48,464 nucleotides of DNA from Verrucomicrobiota bacterium. GTDB taxonomy: Bacteria; Verrucomicrobiota; Verrucomicrobiia; Verrucomicrobiales; DEV007. Below the pieces are notes generated by a model, which had not been told where the DNA came from, ran no database searches, and was given only the letters and a program-made list of their open reading frames with translations. The first letter of the stretch is position 1, and each line of letters opens with the position of its first letter. Where the stretch lies: assembly GCA_963205275.1 (NCBI GenBank), contig CAUJIH010000086.1, forward strand, positions 1 to 48,464, in the 5' to 3' direction. A program made the position numbers and the translations under genes. Positions 1-9,370 of this stretch are shown piece after piece.

Positions 1-792
1 ACGCCCCAAGAACTCAACTGTCTCTCCCGCCATCGCTTCTAGACGAGAGCGATCTGGACCGTCTCCGATGATCACCAGTCTCTTTCCGAGTCGGGTAAAG
101 GCCTCGACTGCCAAGTCGATCCTTTTGTAACTAACGAGTCGAGACACGATCAGGTAGAAGTCTTGGCTGTGATCACTGACCTGAAAGCGCTCTACGTCCA
201 CCGGAGGATAGACCACCACACTATTGCGACCGTAGCATTCTCGGATTCGATTACTCACGTTTTGAGAATTTGCGATGAAGAGGTCAATCTTTCCACTCTG
301 ACGTAAGTCGCTGTAGCGAAAAAGCGGCATCATCAGGCGCACGGCCGTCCTCAGAACGGGGTTTTGAATTTCGTTTTCCAGATACTCATCAGGATTCCAG
401 AAATATCGCGGCGGAGTGTGACAGTAGCACACGTATCTCGCACCATACGGCTTTCGGATCCACTTGGAAAAACTGCTACTGCTGATCCAGGCGAGCTTGA
501 CAGGTGGCAGGGAGAGAGTCTTGAAAGCAAGAGGATATAGGAAGAAGAGCTTCTTGTGAATCTTCAGCATCCTTGGGATGTGCTGCATCCAGGAATTTTT
601 GACGCGAGAGGATCGAAATACAGGAAATAGGTTCTCACCTTTCGTCGCACTCGTGAGAATCGGAGCGTCAGGGAAAGCATTCGCCATCACCTCGACAACT
701 TTTTCCGCCCCTCCCATCTGAATGAGAAAGTCGTGAACGATGACAAATTCCTCACTGTCCATCGATGTTTGTGAATCAGGTAAATCAGACAT
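1..792 (-). CDS. Glycosyltransferase family 4 (GT4), 3' end outside window
   Basis: This open frame of 264 codons starts with ATG at 792 and runs off the left edge, so the C-terminus is missing. The translation reads like the N-terminal acceptor domain of a GT4 (GT-B fold) sugar transferase: an early FVIVHDFLIQMGGAEKVVE segment, then YVCYCHTPPRYFW, then the linker ANSQNVSNRIRECYG with VVYPPVD. The nucleotide-sugar half begins with SRLVSYKRIDLAVEAF and LVIIGDGPDR. The first two segments resemble WbaZ/RfaB-like EPS and O-antigen transferases. It lies 52 bases downstream of the glycosylphosphotransferase on the same strand, so the two probably form one operon. It probably adds one sugar of the exopolysaccharide repeat on the cytoplasmic face of the membrane; donor and linkage cannot be read. 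Confidence 0.85.
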   Translation of the reverse strand, partial: MSDLPDSQTSMDSEEFVIVHDFLIQMGGAEKVVEVMANAFPDAPILTSATKGENLFPVFRSSRVKNSWMQHIPRMLKIHKKLFFLYPLAFKTLSLPPVKLAWISSSSFSKWIRKPYGARYVCYCHTPPRYFWNPDEYLENEIQNPVLRTAVRLMMPLFRYSDLRQSGKIDLFIANSQNVSNRIRECYGRNSVVVYPPVDVERFQVSDHSQDFYLIVSRLVSYKRIDLAVEAFTRLGKRLVIIGDGPDRSRLEAMAGETVEFLGR

Positions 793-844
793 ACTTAAGA
801 AGCGTTGATTTTAATATAATTTGATGATTACGAGGTTTTAAAGA

Positions 845-2281
845 TCACCTAGCCGAGCGCGGTGGGAAAACGACCTGTCGAGCGGTATCACACAAAATGC
901 AGCAATCGAGCAATGGAGACCAATGTCGCAGATAGAAATGATCCAGCCTTACTCGCTGCCTCACCTTGAGTGGTGTATCGGTCTCTCCGCGACAGCCCTT
1001 GACCTGCGCCAGTCCCGTAATTCCAGGCTTCGCAAAATGGCGGATCGGATAGTCTGCAATCAACTGCGCGAACTCAGCATCGTGCTCGATAAAGTGCGGA
1101 CGCGGGCCGATTACGCTCATCTGACCTCGTAGTACGTTCCAGAACTGCGGCATTTCATCCAGACTGCTCCTACGTAAAAAGTGCCCGCTTCGGTAGATGC
1201 GCGAGTCACCCACCACAGCCTGCTTTCCGGGCATCGAGTTCACGTGCATGGTGCGGAATTTGAGAATCTCGAAGATTTCACCATCTCGTCCCGTACGCTT
1301 CTGCCGATAAAACAGTGGACCGGGAGATTCGATCATCTGGATGATCTTCACAACGAAACAAAGCGGCAGCAGGATCGTGAGGAGAACGACTCCTGAAATC
1401 ACGAGATCCGCGACGCGCTTCACGAAGCGACTCGTTGGATCTTCCAGCGGCTCTCGCCAGTTCGTCAGCAGCAGTCGGGAGCCTGCTCGACGCGAATCGA
1501 GATTTCCATCGAAGTGATCCTCTTTATCATCGACCCAGATCAGTCGCATCCCCAGAGAATCACAGAGAGCCTGAAGCGTGCGGATCAGATCTGGCTGCCC
1601 CTGCAATCCGAGTGCCAGAAGCAATCGTGCGTGACAGGATCGACAGATCTCGCCCAAATCCGGAAAGCTACCCAAGATCGGATAGGTGGTGGCCCCTGCC
1701 ATCGGAGTCCCCTCCCCATATGAGACATAGCCTAGCACCTGTGCTCCCGGCAGAACATCAACCATTTCTGATGCCGAATCCCGCTCAATTTCACGCATCG
1801 AGGCCAGGACCACCGTGTTGGCATCGCCCTCTCGAGATTGCTGACCTACGGAACGCCTAGGTCTCACATACAGAGCACGGTGCAGTAGCCGATAGCCGAC
1901 GTGATTCATCCAGGTAGCCCACAGTGAATAGGCCGAGAAGAAGAGAGCGAGAAAGGCACGCGACAGAGTCCCGTCCTTGCTCATCACGATTACTCCGAAG
2001 ATGGCAACCAGCGCGAAAAGAATCTCACGCTGTGTCACACTCCAGACCTGATCCCGCGAGAGTCCTCCAAGAAAACGTAATCTCTTCTCCCGCACCAGGA
2101 TCTCGATCAGAGCGGCCGCAGGAACGAGAAGCCCGACCCAGGCGTAATTACCCGGCTTCAGATCCACTCCATACACCGTGTAATGCAGCGCCCAGACGAT
2201 TCCCCAGAATAGCGACAGCGTCCCAGCGAGCTTCAGGAGAAAGTGGAAGCGAATCAACCCATAATAACGACTTGAGATCAT
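845..2281 (-). CDS. Exopolysaccharide polyprenyl glycosylphosphotransferase (WcaJ/WbaP type)
   Basis: This protein should start repeat-unit synthesis by moving a sugar-1-phosphate from a nucleotide sugar to undecaprenyl phosphate at the inner membrane. Four N-terminal hydrophobic segments (about residues 12-34, 45-63, 85-102, 107-127) are followed by a soluble Rossmann-like region (about 150-260), a further membrane stretch (about 290-312) and the catalytic bacterial sugar transferase domain. The domain shows the family signatures ESPGPLFYRQKRTGRDG, EILKFRTM, SLDEMPQFWNVLRGQMS, IGPRP and KPGITGLAQV. The length of 478 residues is normal for the five-segment family. It is divergent from the Wzz-like gene across an AT-rich gap and upstream of a GT4 gene. 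No Shine-Dalgarno is visible before the ATG. Whether the sugar is glucose, galactose or another cannot be told. Confidence 0.93.
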   Translation of the reverse strand: MISSRYYGLIRFHFLLKLAGTLSLFWGIVWALHYTVYGVDLKPGNYAWVGLLVPAAALIEILVREKRLRFLGGLSRDQVWSVTQREILFALVAIFGVIVMSKDGTLSRAFLALFFSAYSLWATWMNHVGYRLLHRALYVRPRRSVGQQSREGDANTVVLASMREIERDSASEMVDVLPGAQVLGYVSYGEGTPMAGATTYPILGSFPDLGEICRSCHARLLLALGLQGQPDLIRTLQALCDSLGMRLIWVDDKEDHFDGNLDSRRAGSRLLLTNWREPLEDPTSRFVKRVADLVISGVVLLTILLPLCFVVKIIQMIESPGPLFYRQKRTGRDGEIFEILKFRTMHVNSMPGKQAVVGDSRIYRSGHFLRRSSLDEMPQFWNVLRGQMSVIGPRPHFIEHDAEFAQLIADYPIRHFAKPGITGLAQVKGCRGETDTPLKVRQRVRLDHFYLRHWSPLLDCCILCDTARQVVFPPRSAR

Positions 2282-2408
2282 AGAAAATACAAATTTGCAA
2301 AATTGAATCCGATAAATGCGATTTTTATTGAATTTTTAATTGAAATTTTTAGATCTGCAAGCTAATTATGAAAAATTTCTATTTTCTGCTAATTATTTTA
2401 TCTTCCCT
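2282..2408. promoter_or_regulatory. AT-rich divergent promoter region of the EPS locus
   Basis: The gap between the divergent glycosylphosphotransferase and Wzz-like genes is strikingly rich in A and T (runs such as ATTTTTATTGAATTTTTAATTG), unlike the coding sequence either side. It must hold the promoters for both arms. I cannot single out a convincing -35/-10 pair. The open frame of the Wzz-like gene extends back to 2340, but the AT-rich, low-complexity codons there suggest leader rather than coding sequence. Confidence 0.4.
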
Positions 2409-4406
2409 ATGAGTGCCCACGCCCTGACTCCGAGTTCTGCCCAGTCCCCGATTGTAGTAGAGCAATCCATCGCGAATTCAGCGTCCCTAGAAGTCGAGTC
2501 CTTGATCGATTTCGACGATCTTCTGGGAATCCTTCGCCGCCGAATTCCGTGGTTTCTCCTTCTTCCCACGCTCGGAATCGCAGTTGCCCTCGCCTGGGCC
2601 TATCTGATCGCAGAACCGCTATTTCAAAGTCGGGCGATGCTCTTCGTCGATCCGATGTTCGAGCGCTCTCTCCAGATTCAGCCGACTGCTCCGGGAATGT
2701 CGGACCTCGATTCCCTAAACTCCATGGAGAAGGCCATTGTTTCTGATACGATGATTCTTCGAGTCATCAAGAAGCTGGATCTCCGTGATCAGCCAGGATT
2801 CCTACCTCGTGATTTACAGAAACAAAAAGCCGCCGGACGTGAAATCCCCGACTCACTACTACTCAAGGAACTTCGCGAAAATCGATTCTCCGCTACCCTG
2901 ATTCGCCCGACACGATTGATCGAGCTCTCTATCCTCGATCCCGATCCGATTCGAGCACAGAAGATCGCTTCCAGCTTCGTCGATGAGTTTGAATCCTTCC
3001 TAGGTGATCAGAAGAGGAAAGAAGCCGGACACTCGGAAGAGGAGCTCCGCTCACGAGCTGATGCTGCTTATCAGCGAGCTCTTTCTGCGGAAAAGGAGCT
3101 GGAAAACTTCCGACGTGCCCATCCCGATCTCACCGTCGAACAGGATCACCAACTCTTCGCAGACCGACTAACCAAAGTTGGTGAAGAGCTGAACGACGTC
3201 TCAGGAAAGGTTCTTCAATTGCGAAGCCGAGTGGAAACGATTCGCGACATCGATCCAGAGACAGAGCCTCTGAAGATCATCCGTCTGGGAGGATTTTCTG
3301 AAGTCGAACATGTCTCGGCTTTGCTCAATCAGCGACTGGATGCTCTCTCCGCACTGGCTGTCACCACAGAGCAATACACGAAAAATCACCCCCGTTACCG
3401 GGAAGCAAAGAGCCGCGTTGACGAAATCGAGCGCCAGTTGCAGGCTCTAGCCATCGATCTGAAGCAATCACTCCTGGCCGACTATGCGGCAAGCGAACGC
3501 AATGAGTCGATGCTCTCGAAAAAAGTCACCGAATTGCAGGCACAACTCACCAGCGTTAAGACTGCTAGCTCACAGTTCCGAGCGATTCAGCAGCGCGTGG
3601 AAACTGAATGGCAAATCCATCAGGCCTTGCGAGAGAAAATCGGGCAGACAACGCTCGAATCAGAAAAATCCGCCAATGTCACTCGACTCATGTCTGAACC
3701 CATCGTCGCTCATAAGCCGACGAAACCTAGCAAGCCCATCGCAGCGGCTCTCGGACTCTTTGGAGGGCTGGTTCTTTGCACCGGCTTGGTCGGGAGCGAT
3801 CTGATTCGTAAAAAGCCTTTCGCCAACCGTCGTCAGGTGGAAAGAAGTCTGGCCGCTCACGTAGTCGCGGAAATTTCGACGCCATCCCACGGTGGCTCTG
3901 ATCTGGAGATGATGAACGCCATGTCTCGCGTACTCTTCTCTCCCGAACATCGAGGAGCCACCATTCTCCACCTCTCCTCGCTCCGAGAAATCGAAGATGG
4001 GCTCCGTGTCGCCGCCTGTCTCGCATCCGCATCAGCTCGCTACGCCTCCCGCACTCTGCTGGTATCCATCGCCTCAGGAGGTGATCCTTCACTGCCAATC
4101 AATCTGGCACCTATCCCATCGCGTACTGAGAATCTTCACACCCTTCGCCTGCCCGCCAGTTTCCTGATCGCTCCGCAGAATGCTTGGCAGCTACTCAGTC
4201 CTCATTGTCAGCAATTTGATCGAATCATTATCGAGTCCACAGCCTTTACTCAGGAAAGTCAGATCCCGGCCTCTGTCGCACCTCTCGCGGATGTGAATCT
4301 AGTGCTAGTGGATCGCACACTAGCAACTCGTGATCAAATCGAGGAAAGTGTTACCTATCTGGCACGGGGTTCCCGTCGTCCGCTATCTGTTATCCTGCAA
4401 TCGTGA
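2409..4406 (+). CDS. Wzz/GumC-like polysaccharide co-polymerase with degenerate BY-kinase domain
   Basis: The protein controls chain length or export of the exopolysaccharide at the inner membrane. I place the start at the ATG at 2409 (MSAHALTP), giving 665 residues, because the frame upstream is AT-rich leader. A first membrane segment lies near residues 47-67, then a long periplasmic part with Wzz-like beginning and coiled-coil stretches (about 200-430), then a proline-rich turn (KPTKPSKP) and a second membrane segment (about 442-462). The last 185 residues align in layout with the cytoplasmic BY-kinase domain of Wzc or CapAB. However, the P-loop position reads SSLREIEDGLRV instead of a GxGKS/T motif, the second aspartate motif reads LLVSIAS, and FDRIIIE replaces FDxVIID. 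It is therefore probably catalytically dead. It overlaps the next gene by the TGATG junction at 4404-4408. Confidence 0.9.
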   Translation: MSAHALTPSSAQSPIVVEQSIANSASLEVESLIDFDDLLGILRRRIPWFLLLPTLGIAVALAWAYLIAEPLFQSRAMLFVDPMFERSLQIQPTAPGMSDLDSLNSMEKAIVSDTMILRVIKKLDLRDQPGFLPRDLQKQKAAGREIPDSLLLKELRENRFSATLIRPTRLIELSILDPDPIRAQKIASSFVDEFESFLGDQKRKEAGHSEEELRSRADAAYQRALSAEKELENFRRAHPDLTVEQDHQLFADRLTKVGEELNDVSGKVLQLRSRVETIRDIDPETEPLKIIRLGGFSEVEHVSALLNQRLDALSALAVTTEQYTKNHPRYREAKSRVDEIERQLQALAIDLKQSLLADYAASERNESMLSKKVTELQAQLTSVKTASSQFRAIQQRVETEWQIHQALREKIGQTTLESEKSANVTRLMSEPIVAHKPTKPSKPIAAALGLFGGLVLCTGLVGSDLIRKKPFANRRQVERSLAAHVVAEISTPSHGGSDLEMMNAMSRVLFSPEHRGATILHLSSLREIEDGLRVAACLASASARYASRTLLVSIASGGDPSLPINLAPIPSRTENLHTLRLPASFLIAPQNAWQLLSPHCQQFDRIIIESTAFTQESQIPASVAPLADVNLVLVDRTLATRDQIEESVTYLARGSRRPLSVILQS

Positions 4407-5788
4407 TGCCTCCCGCAACAGAGTTTCCATCCTCGGACGACGCTGACGATATGGAGGCCTATGGCACGATTACGGAAGCTCCCGGCGGACTACGGCGGCT
4501 CTTCGATCAGGTCGTAGTAACGCTGATGCCATCCGCCGTTCGTCTGATCGGAGCGGGATTCCAGTTTCTCAGCACCATAATGGTCGCACGCGCTTTGGGA
4601 AGCAATGCCAGCGCTCCCTTTTTCTTTTGGTCCTCCGTCCTGATGACCTCCGGGCCGATCGCAAGCTACGGACTGGAGCAGATCGCTCTACGCAATGTCC
4701 CCCGACTGGAATGCGAAGGGAAGGAAGCCGTCGCTCACTTCGTGGGAAATCTCCGCGCCCTGTCGTTCGCTATCGCCTTGATTATCGGACTGATCTGGTC
4801 TCTCTATGCGACATGGACCGAGCCATCTCCCGGTGGATTTCATCTGTGGCATCTGCTGCCTCTCGCAGCTCAGGGAGCGATCTCACTCACTCTAATCAAT
4901 GGAGAAGCCTTTAAAGGACTCTCTCGTCCCGTCTTCGGCACCCTCTATGGTCACGTCCTCCCTGCGGGAATCTTTTTCCTCTTCGTCCTGCTATTCGCTC
5001 CTTACCTCGGATCGCCGGGAATCCTCACAGCCTACGTAGCGAGTTTTACTGCTGGCGTTTTACTGGCACAGATCGCCCCAGGTGGCGATTTCCGGCATTT
5101 TTTCCTCTGCTGGCCAGATCGCGTGGTTCTGCGGTCGCTTCTCAGGGAGGGTTTTCCCGTCTGCTGTGCGAGCGTTTTTGGGGCGCTCGGCTTCATCATT
5201 CCGCTCGCGATCTGTGATCGACTACTTCCTCCCTCTGAGATTTCGCATCTAACCGCCGCCTTTCGTGTCGCGATCCTTTTCGTCGTGCTCTCTTCAGCCA
5301 TCCACAGCGTCTTCGCTCCAGATCTGTCGCGGAGTGCTGAATCACCGAAGCCACTCGTACCCGTGATGAGAGTCTTCTGGAAAGCTGGCCTCATCGCTCT
5401 CGGCACTCTCATCCTACCGCTCGCTTTCGGCATCCTCTTCCCCTCGGAGACGATGGCGCTGTTCGGAGAAGAATTCCGCAGCGGAGCCGCTATTCTATAC
5501 TGGCTGCTGATCTTCCAGATCCTCTATCTCCTTCTCGGGCCCATGGCCTACCTGCTGTTAATGACCGGACAGACGATTTTTCTCGCTCGCTTGGGAGTGG
5601 GGAAACTGATCCTGACCATCACGCTGTCGGCCCTGCTCATTCCCCGATATAACGGACTCGGCATGGTCGCTGCAATGGGGATCGGAGGCCTGGCAGAAGC
5701 GGTGATCGGAATTGGATATGCGCTCTGGAAGATGAAAGTGAAAGGAATGCAGTCAAATAGCTCAACCGAGAAGGAGGTGGGCCGATGA
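4406..5788 (+). CDS. Polysaccharide repeat-unit flippase (Wzx-like, MOP superfamily)
   Basis: This is a polytopic membrane protein of 460 residues with the size and about 12-14 hydrophobic segments of the MOP/MATE-related Wzx flippases, which move the lipid-linked repeat unit across the inner membrane. The N-terminal segment AVRLIGAGFQFLSTIMVARA followed by FFFWSSVLMTSGPIASYGLE is typical of the polysaccharide biosynthesis protein family. The start could be GTG 4403 or ATG 4406; both overlap the end of the Wzz-like gene, implying translational coupling. The stop overlaps the next start in an ATGA at 5785-5788. Its position between co-polymerase and putative polymerase supports the role. Family assignment rests on topology, order and weak motifs rather than a catalytic residue. 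Confidence 0.85.
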   Translation: MPPATEFPSSDDADDMEAYGTITEAPGGLRRLFDQVVVTLMPSAVRLIGAGFQFLSTIMVARALGSNASAPFFFWSSVLMTSGPIASYGLEQIALRNVPRLECEGKEAVAHFVGNLRALSFAIALIIGLIWSLYATWTEPSPGGFHLWHLLPLAAQGAISLTLINGEAFKGLSRPVFGTLYGHVLPAGIFFLFVLLFAPYLGSPGILTAYVASFTAGVLLAQIAPGGDFRHFFLCWPDRVVLRSLLREGFPVCCASVFGALGFIIPLAICDRLLPPSEISHLTAAFRVAILFVVLSSAIHSVFAPDLSRSAESPKPLVPVMRVFWKAGLIALGTLILPLAFGILFPSETMALFGEEFRSGAAILYWLLIFQILYLLLGPMAYLLLMTGQTIFLARLGVGKLILTITLSALLIPRYNGLGMVAAMGIGGLAEAVIGIGYALWKMKVKGMQSNSSTEKEVGR

Positions 5789-7086
5789 ACCAATCCACTC
5801 CAATGCAGAGAAGATGGCTGCCCTGGTGGTGTCGTCCTTCCTGGATGCTCTTGGGAGCATCGATTCCAGCTTTGACACTGTTCTCACTGTCGAACCCTGA
5901 TCTCTCACTTGCCCTCGCCCAGCACTTCTATGGGATGCGAGATTTCCTCCTCGCATTGGCCTGTCTTCTAGTGCTGGCCGTAGGTGCCACATTCGGGGAA
6001 TCGAGCCTACCCGAGCAGATAAAGAAGCGTCTTTTCGGTCGTTCACACAGTCTCAACGCGAACCTGCCCTCCCGACTCGCGGAAAATCTCCTCTCGACAC
6101 GATTCGATGCCTTTCTGCTTGGAGTTTTTATCGTAGCACACCTGATTTTTTTCAGAAATTTCTTCCTTCATCCCTCATTGATCACAGGAGTTCTATCGGG
6201 CAATCTAGAGCTGAAACACGACTTCAAAACTATCCCTGGAGTGACCACTTGGACTCAGATAGCTCTCGTACTTGGGATGATCCGTGGAATGCGATGGGCT
6301 GGCACCTTGCCTGGGAAAGTGCGCCTCTTCTCTCTCTTTCATCTCATCTTTTTCGGCACTCTGCTCGTCCGTGCTGTTCTCTGGTCAGAGCGTCTCGCAC
6401 TGATCGAAGGGGCGATTCCTTTCTTTCTTGGTGCCCTGCCTCGCCTCGTAACAATGGGCGGATCACCTGGTCGTATCATCCTGCGTGGCCTTCCACTCCT
6501 GCTTCCACTCGCGGCGTTTGTACTCTTCATCTCCTTCGAATACTTTCGCTCGTGGCAATACTACTCTGGCTTTTACTCCAGCATCTTCGAATTCGGCTGG
6601 CGGCGTCTGTACACCTATTACTTCGAGGCTATGAACACCGGTGCCGCCATTCTCCAAGTCGGGGGATTCTATGACGGCATCGCCTGGCCTATCTCCTTCC
6701 GTGCCCACGAGCAGATCTATGACGGTCTGTATCTAGGCACGCTCGACGTGGAATACAACAATCCCGGCGGCATTCACTACGTCGCCTCCCGTCTCGGCAA
6801 CGTCGTTCTCTGGCCCGTTCTCTTCCTGTTTGGAGTCTGGCAGGGCCTGACATGGCGTGCCTATATCGAAGGACGATTCTTCGCACTATTCTATCCGATT
6901 ACATTTCTTGGCCTCATGGAGATTCTTCGCATTCCCTACTGGTTCGGAGAAAATCGAGTTGTCCCTGCCTCAGTCGTGGTGATACTGATCCTTCTCTGGG
7001 CCGCGACCTTGCCAGGAAGGCTTCGGGTCCATTCTGCTCGTTCACTCCGCTTCTCTTCCTCCATACACATTCCTCCTTCTTCATGA
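5785..7086 (+). CDS. Wzy-like oligosaccharide repeat-unit polymerase
   Basis: The product is a 433-residue protein with about ten hydrophobic segments, no soluble catalytic domain and a large loop near residues 265-330, which fits Wzy-type polymerases that join repeat units on the periplasmic face. The segment EFGWRRLYTYYFEAMNTGAA, followed by aromatic and glycine-rich sequence, resembles the loop in the oligosaccharide repeat unit polymerase family. It has one of the few strong Shine-Dalgarno sequences in the window, AAGGAGGTGG at 5771-5780, and its ATG overlaps the stop of the flippase gene. The stop overlaps the next start (ATGATG at 7083). Wzy proteins are poorly conserved, so the assignment leans on the operon order Wzz-Wzx-this gene-GT4. 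Confidence 0.75.
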   Translation: MNQSTPMQRRWLPWWCRPSWMLLGASIPALTLFSLSNPDLSLALAQHFYGMRDFLLALACLLVLAVGATFGESSLPEQIKKRLFGRSHSLNANLPSRLAENLLSTRFDAFLLGVFIVAHLIFFRNFFLHPSLITGVLSGNLELKHDFKTIPGVTTWTQIALVLGMIRGMRWAGTLPGKVRLFSLFHLIFFGTLLVRAVLWSERLALIEGAIPFFLGALPRLVTMGGSPGRIILRGLPLLLPLAAFVLFISFEYFRSWQYYSGFYSSIFEFGWRRLYTYYFEAMNTGAAILQVGGFYDGIAWPISFRAHEQIYDGLYLGTLDVEYNNPGGIHYVASRLGNVVLWPVLFLFGVWQGLTWRAYIEGRFFALFYPITFLGLMEILRIPYWFGENRVVPASVVVILILLWAATLPGRLRVHSARSLRFSSSIHIPPSS

Positions 7087-8153
7087 TGCCCGTCAGTCTG
7101 AACGCCCGCTTCCGCCATCGACCAGTCACGGGAGTCGAGCGTTTCGCCGAGGAAGTGTCGTCACGCCTGAGCGAGGACCTCGGGATCGATCTGAGAGAAA
7201 TCTCGCCCTCTCGCCGATTGGACGGATTGAAGGGACACGGCTGGGAGCAGTTCATTCTCCCTCGCCGAATTAAATCCGATGAGGTTCTCTTTTCGCCATG
7301 TAACACCGGGCCTATCTCGGTGCGTAGGCAGCTCGTGGTGATTCATGATGCCGCCGTATGGGACTGTCCAGAAGCCTTTAGCTCAGGATTCCGAACCGTC
7401 TATCAGCAGCTTTTGCCACGATTGGCCAAGAGCGCTGCTGCCGTCGCGACTGTATCGGAGTTTTCTCGCACTCGCCTCGCATTTCATCTCGGGATTTCAG
7501 AGGAAAAGATTCGCCTACTGGGCAATGCGGTCGGGCCAGAGTTCTCACCGAGCGCTTCAGAGAGCAGATCTGGAGAAGATTCCAGAGTCCATCGTCGAGA
7601 CTCTACTCCTGTTTTTTTGTGCGTAGGTTCGATGGATCCACGGAAAAACCTCGCTCGACTTCTTCGAGCCTGGGTATCGCTTCAGTCCTCCCAGAAGCTC
7701 CCTGAAGGTGCCCGACTGCAATTAATCGGCGGGGCCAACCCGAATAACTTCGCCGGAGTAGAAAAGATCGATGGAAAAGGGATCGAATGGCTAGGACGAG
7801 TGGACGACGCCGAACTGATTCATCGCTATCGCTGTGCCGATGCTTTTATCTATCCCAGCCTGTATGAAGGCTTCGGACTGCCTCCACTGGAAGCAATGGC
7901 CTGTGGCTGTCCGGTTCTCTTGTCGAACGCAGCCAGCCTGCCGGAAGTCGGTGGTTCACTGGAGGAAGGAGCCGCGCTTTATTTCGATCCCAATAGCGAG
8001 CAGGGAATCGCCTCCGCTCTGGAGAGCTTTATCTATCTAAGCGAAGAGTCGCGATTGGAAATGCGCACGAGAGCACTCACTCGAGCCAGTCGCTTCGCAT
8101 GGGAACAGGTCGCATCAAGAACAGCGGAGATGCTCAGAGAGATCGCAGGATAA
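7083..8153 (+). CDS. Glycosyltransferase family 4 (GT4)
   Basis: This is a 356-residue GT-B sugar transferase acting on the cytoplasmic side of EPS synthesis. It begins MMPVSLNARFRHRPVTGVER, the usual GT4 start with a glycine-containing turn. The donor-site half carries FLCVGSMDPRKNLARLLRAW near residue 180, IEWLGRVDDAELIHRYRCAD, and the EX7E signature region YPSLYEGFGLPPLEAMACG with PVLLSNAASLPEVGG. The open frame continues upstream to 6852 but inside the polymerase gene; the ATG pair at 7083/7086 overlapping the polymerase stop is the sensible start. It is the last gene of the right-hand EPS operon, followed by a hairpin at 8156-8177. Sugar specificity cannot be predicted. Confidence 0.93.
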   Translation: MMPVSLNARFRHRPVTGVERFAEEVSSRLSEDLGIDLREISPSRRLDGLKGHGWEQFILPRRIKSDEVLFSPCNTGPISVRRQLVVIHDAAVWDCPEAFSSGFRTVYQQLLPRLAKSAAAVATVSEFSRTRLAFHLGISEEKIRLLGNAVGPEFSPSASESRSGEDSRVHRRDSTPVFLCVGSMDPRKNLARLLRAWVSLQSSQKLPEGARLQLIGGANPNNFAGVEKIDGKGIEWLGRVDDAELIHRYRCADAFIYPSLYEGFGLPPLEAMACGCPVLLSNAASLPEVGGSLEEGAALYFDPNSEQGIASALESFIYLSEESRLEMRTRALTRASRFAWEQVASRTAEMLREIAG

Positions 8154-8155
8154 GC

Positions 8156-8177
8156 ATTCTCTCGTGCGAGAGAATTT
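8156..8177 (+). terminator. Hairpin terminator after the EPS operon
   Basis: An 8-bp perfect stem, ATTCTCTC/GAGAGAAT, encloses a GTGC loop three bases after the stop of the GT4 gene and is followed by a short T run. The T tract is only three bases, so termination efficiency is uncertain. Confidence 0.5.
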
Positions 8178-8265
8178 CCCAAGCACGAATTTTGATCAAA
8201 AGGCCGACTTCGAGCCACTGGAGAAAATCCGATGACTCGCTAGACCAATCTACGGATACCGCACC

Positions 8266-9297
8266 TCACGCCAACTCGCTCAGCTTCACGGATCGCCCTT
8301 CTTCAGATGAACGATCACAGGCGAAGAGCACGCGAAAGGTCTCTGTCGCCTCGGCGAGACTCGTGAGCGGCATGTCTTCCCCCCGATCCGTCGCATCGAA
8401 GAACGCCTGAAACTGGTCCTTGTATGGGTGGTCGGCCACATCACCAGAGTCGGCGAGCGCCATGGGCAGCTCTGTCCACTTCTTGTCTCTTAGTCCCAGC
8501 TTCGTGGAATAGAGCTTGTTATCCAGCAGGCTGCCTTCACTCCCGACCAGATGAGTGTGGAAGTAATAGGGCTGGAGACAGTCGATGACAGACGCGATTT
8601 TCCCTACGGAACCATTGGCGAACTTCAGGATCGAGACCGTTGTCGTCGGGTATTCATACTTCTGAAAAATCTCGTGTTGGGACTTGGTCGCGTATGAGGT
8701 CACTTCCTCCACTTGCGATCCCATGCAGAAACGGAGCACATCCAGCGCGTGGCATCCGGCGGAGAGTAGGCTGCTCCCTCCATCCGCCCGAGTCGTATTC
8801 CATCGATACTGCCCATACCAAGGACCGATTCCATGATAATAATCGACCTCGCCGTAGTGGATCGAGCCGATCATTCCATCGCGGAGCAGCTTGCCCGTGG
8901 TCAGAAACTGACTCACGTAGCGAAGCTCGAAACACACACATGCTTTCACACCTGCCTTTTCTACCGCCTCATTAATCGCCCGACAGTCTTCCCAGCTCAA
9001 GGCCATCGGTTTTTCTAGAATGATATGCTTTCCCGCCCGGGCTGCCGCCTCGACGTGTTCACGATGCTGGGAAGGGTAGCTGGTGATCGTCACTACGTCG
9101 ATATCCGACGCGAGCATAGCCTCCAGATCCGTATAGGATCGGATGGAGCCACCGTGACGTGCCGAGAGTTCCGCATCGTTCAGGGGACGCGACGAATAAA
9201 TCGCGGTTACCTCGCCCTGATCTGTAGCGTTAATTGCGTCTGCATGGGCAGTCGCCGCCCAGCCATATCCGATGATGCCAACTTTATATGAAGCCAT
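8266..9297 (-). CDS. Gfo/Idh/MocA-family NAD(P)-dependent sugar oxidoreductase
   Basis: The protein should oxidise or reduce a sugar, inositol or amino-sugar using NAD(P). The start MASYKVGIIGYGWAATAHA at 9297 puts the Rossmann GxGxxA motif right at the N-terminus; the longer frame to 9318 adds seven unconserved residues. EKPMALSWEDCRAINEA is the conserved EKP lysine motif. The C-terminal dimer domain contains GEVDYYHG and the segment SAGCHALDVLRFCMG, where the histidine and aspartate fit the usual active-site pair. At 343 residues it is normal for the family. It stands alone on the minus strand, 73 bases beyond the TPM-domain pair. The substrate could be part of glycan breakdown in this region, but nothing in the sequence fixes it. 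Confidence 0.93.
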   Translation of the reverse strand: MASYKVGIIGYGWAATAHADAINATDQGEVTAIYSSRPLNDAELSARHGGSIRSYTDLEAMLASDIDVVTITSYPSQHREHVEAAARAGKHIILEKPMALSWEDCRAINEAVEKAGVKACVCFELRYVSQFLTTGKLLRDGMIGSIHYGEVDYYHGIGPWYGQYRWNTTRADGGSSLLSAGCHALDVLRFCMGSQVEEVTSYATKSQHEIFQKYEYPTTTVSILKFANGSVGKIASVIDCLQPYYFHTHLVGSEGSLLDNKLYSTKLGLRDKKWTELPMALADSGDVADHPYKDQFQAFFDATDRGEDMPLTSLAEATETFRVLFACDRSSEEGRSVKLSELA

Positions 9298-9370
9298 GCC
9301 CCATTGAACCGGAAGCATCTGAAAAGGGCAACGAAAAAATCAGGCCAGTTGCTACTCTAGCAGTCGTATC

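Noticed and set aside
2340..2408. N-terminal 23-codon extension of the Wzz-like protein
   Set aside because: The codons are AT-rich and unlike the rest of the gene, and the conserved part starts after the ATG at 2409.
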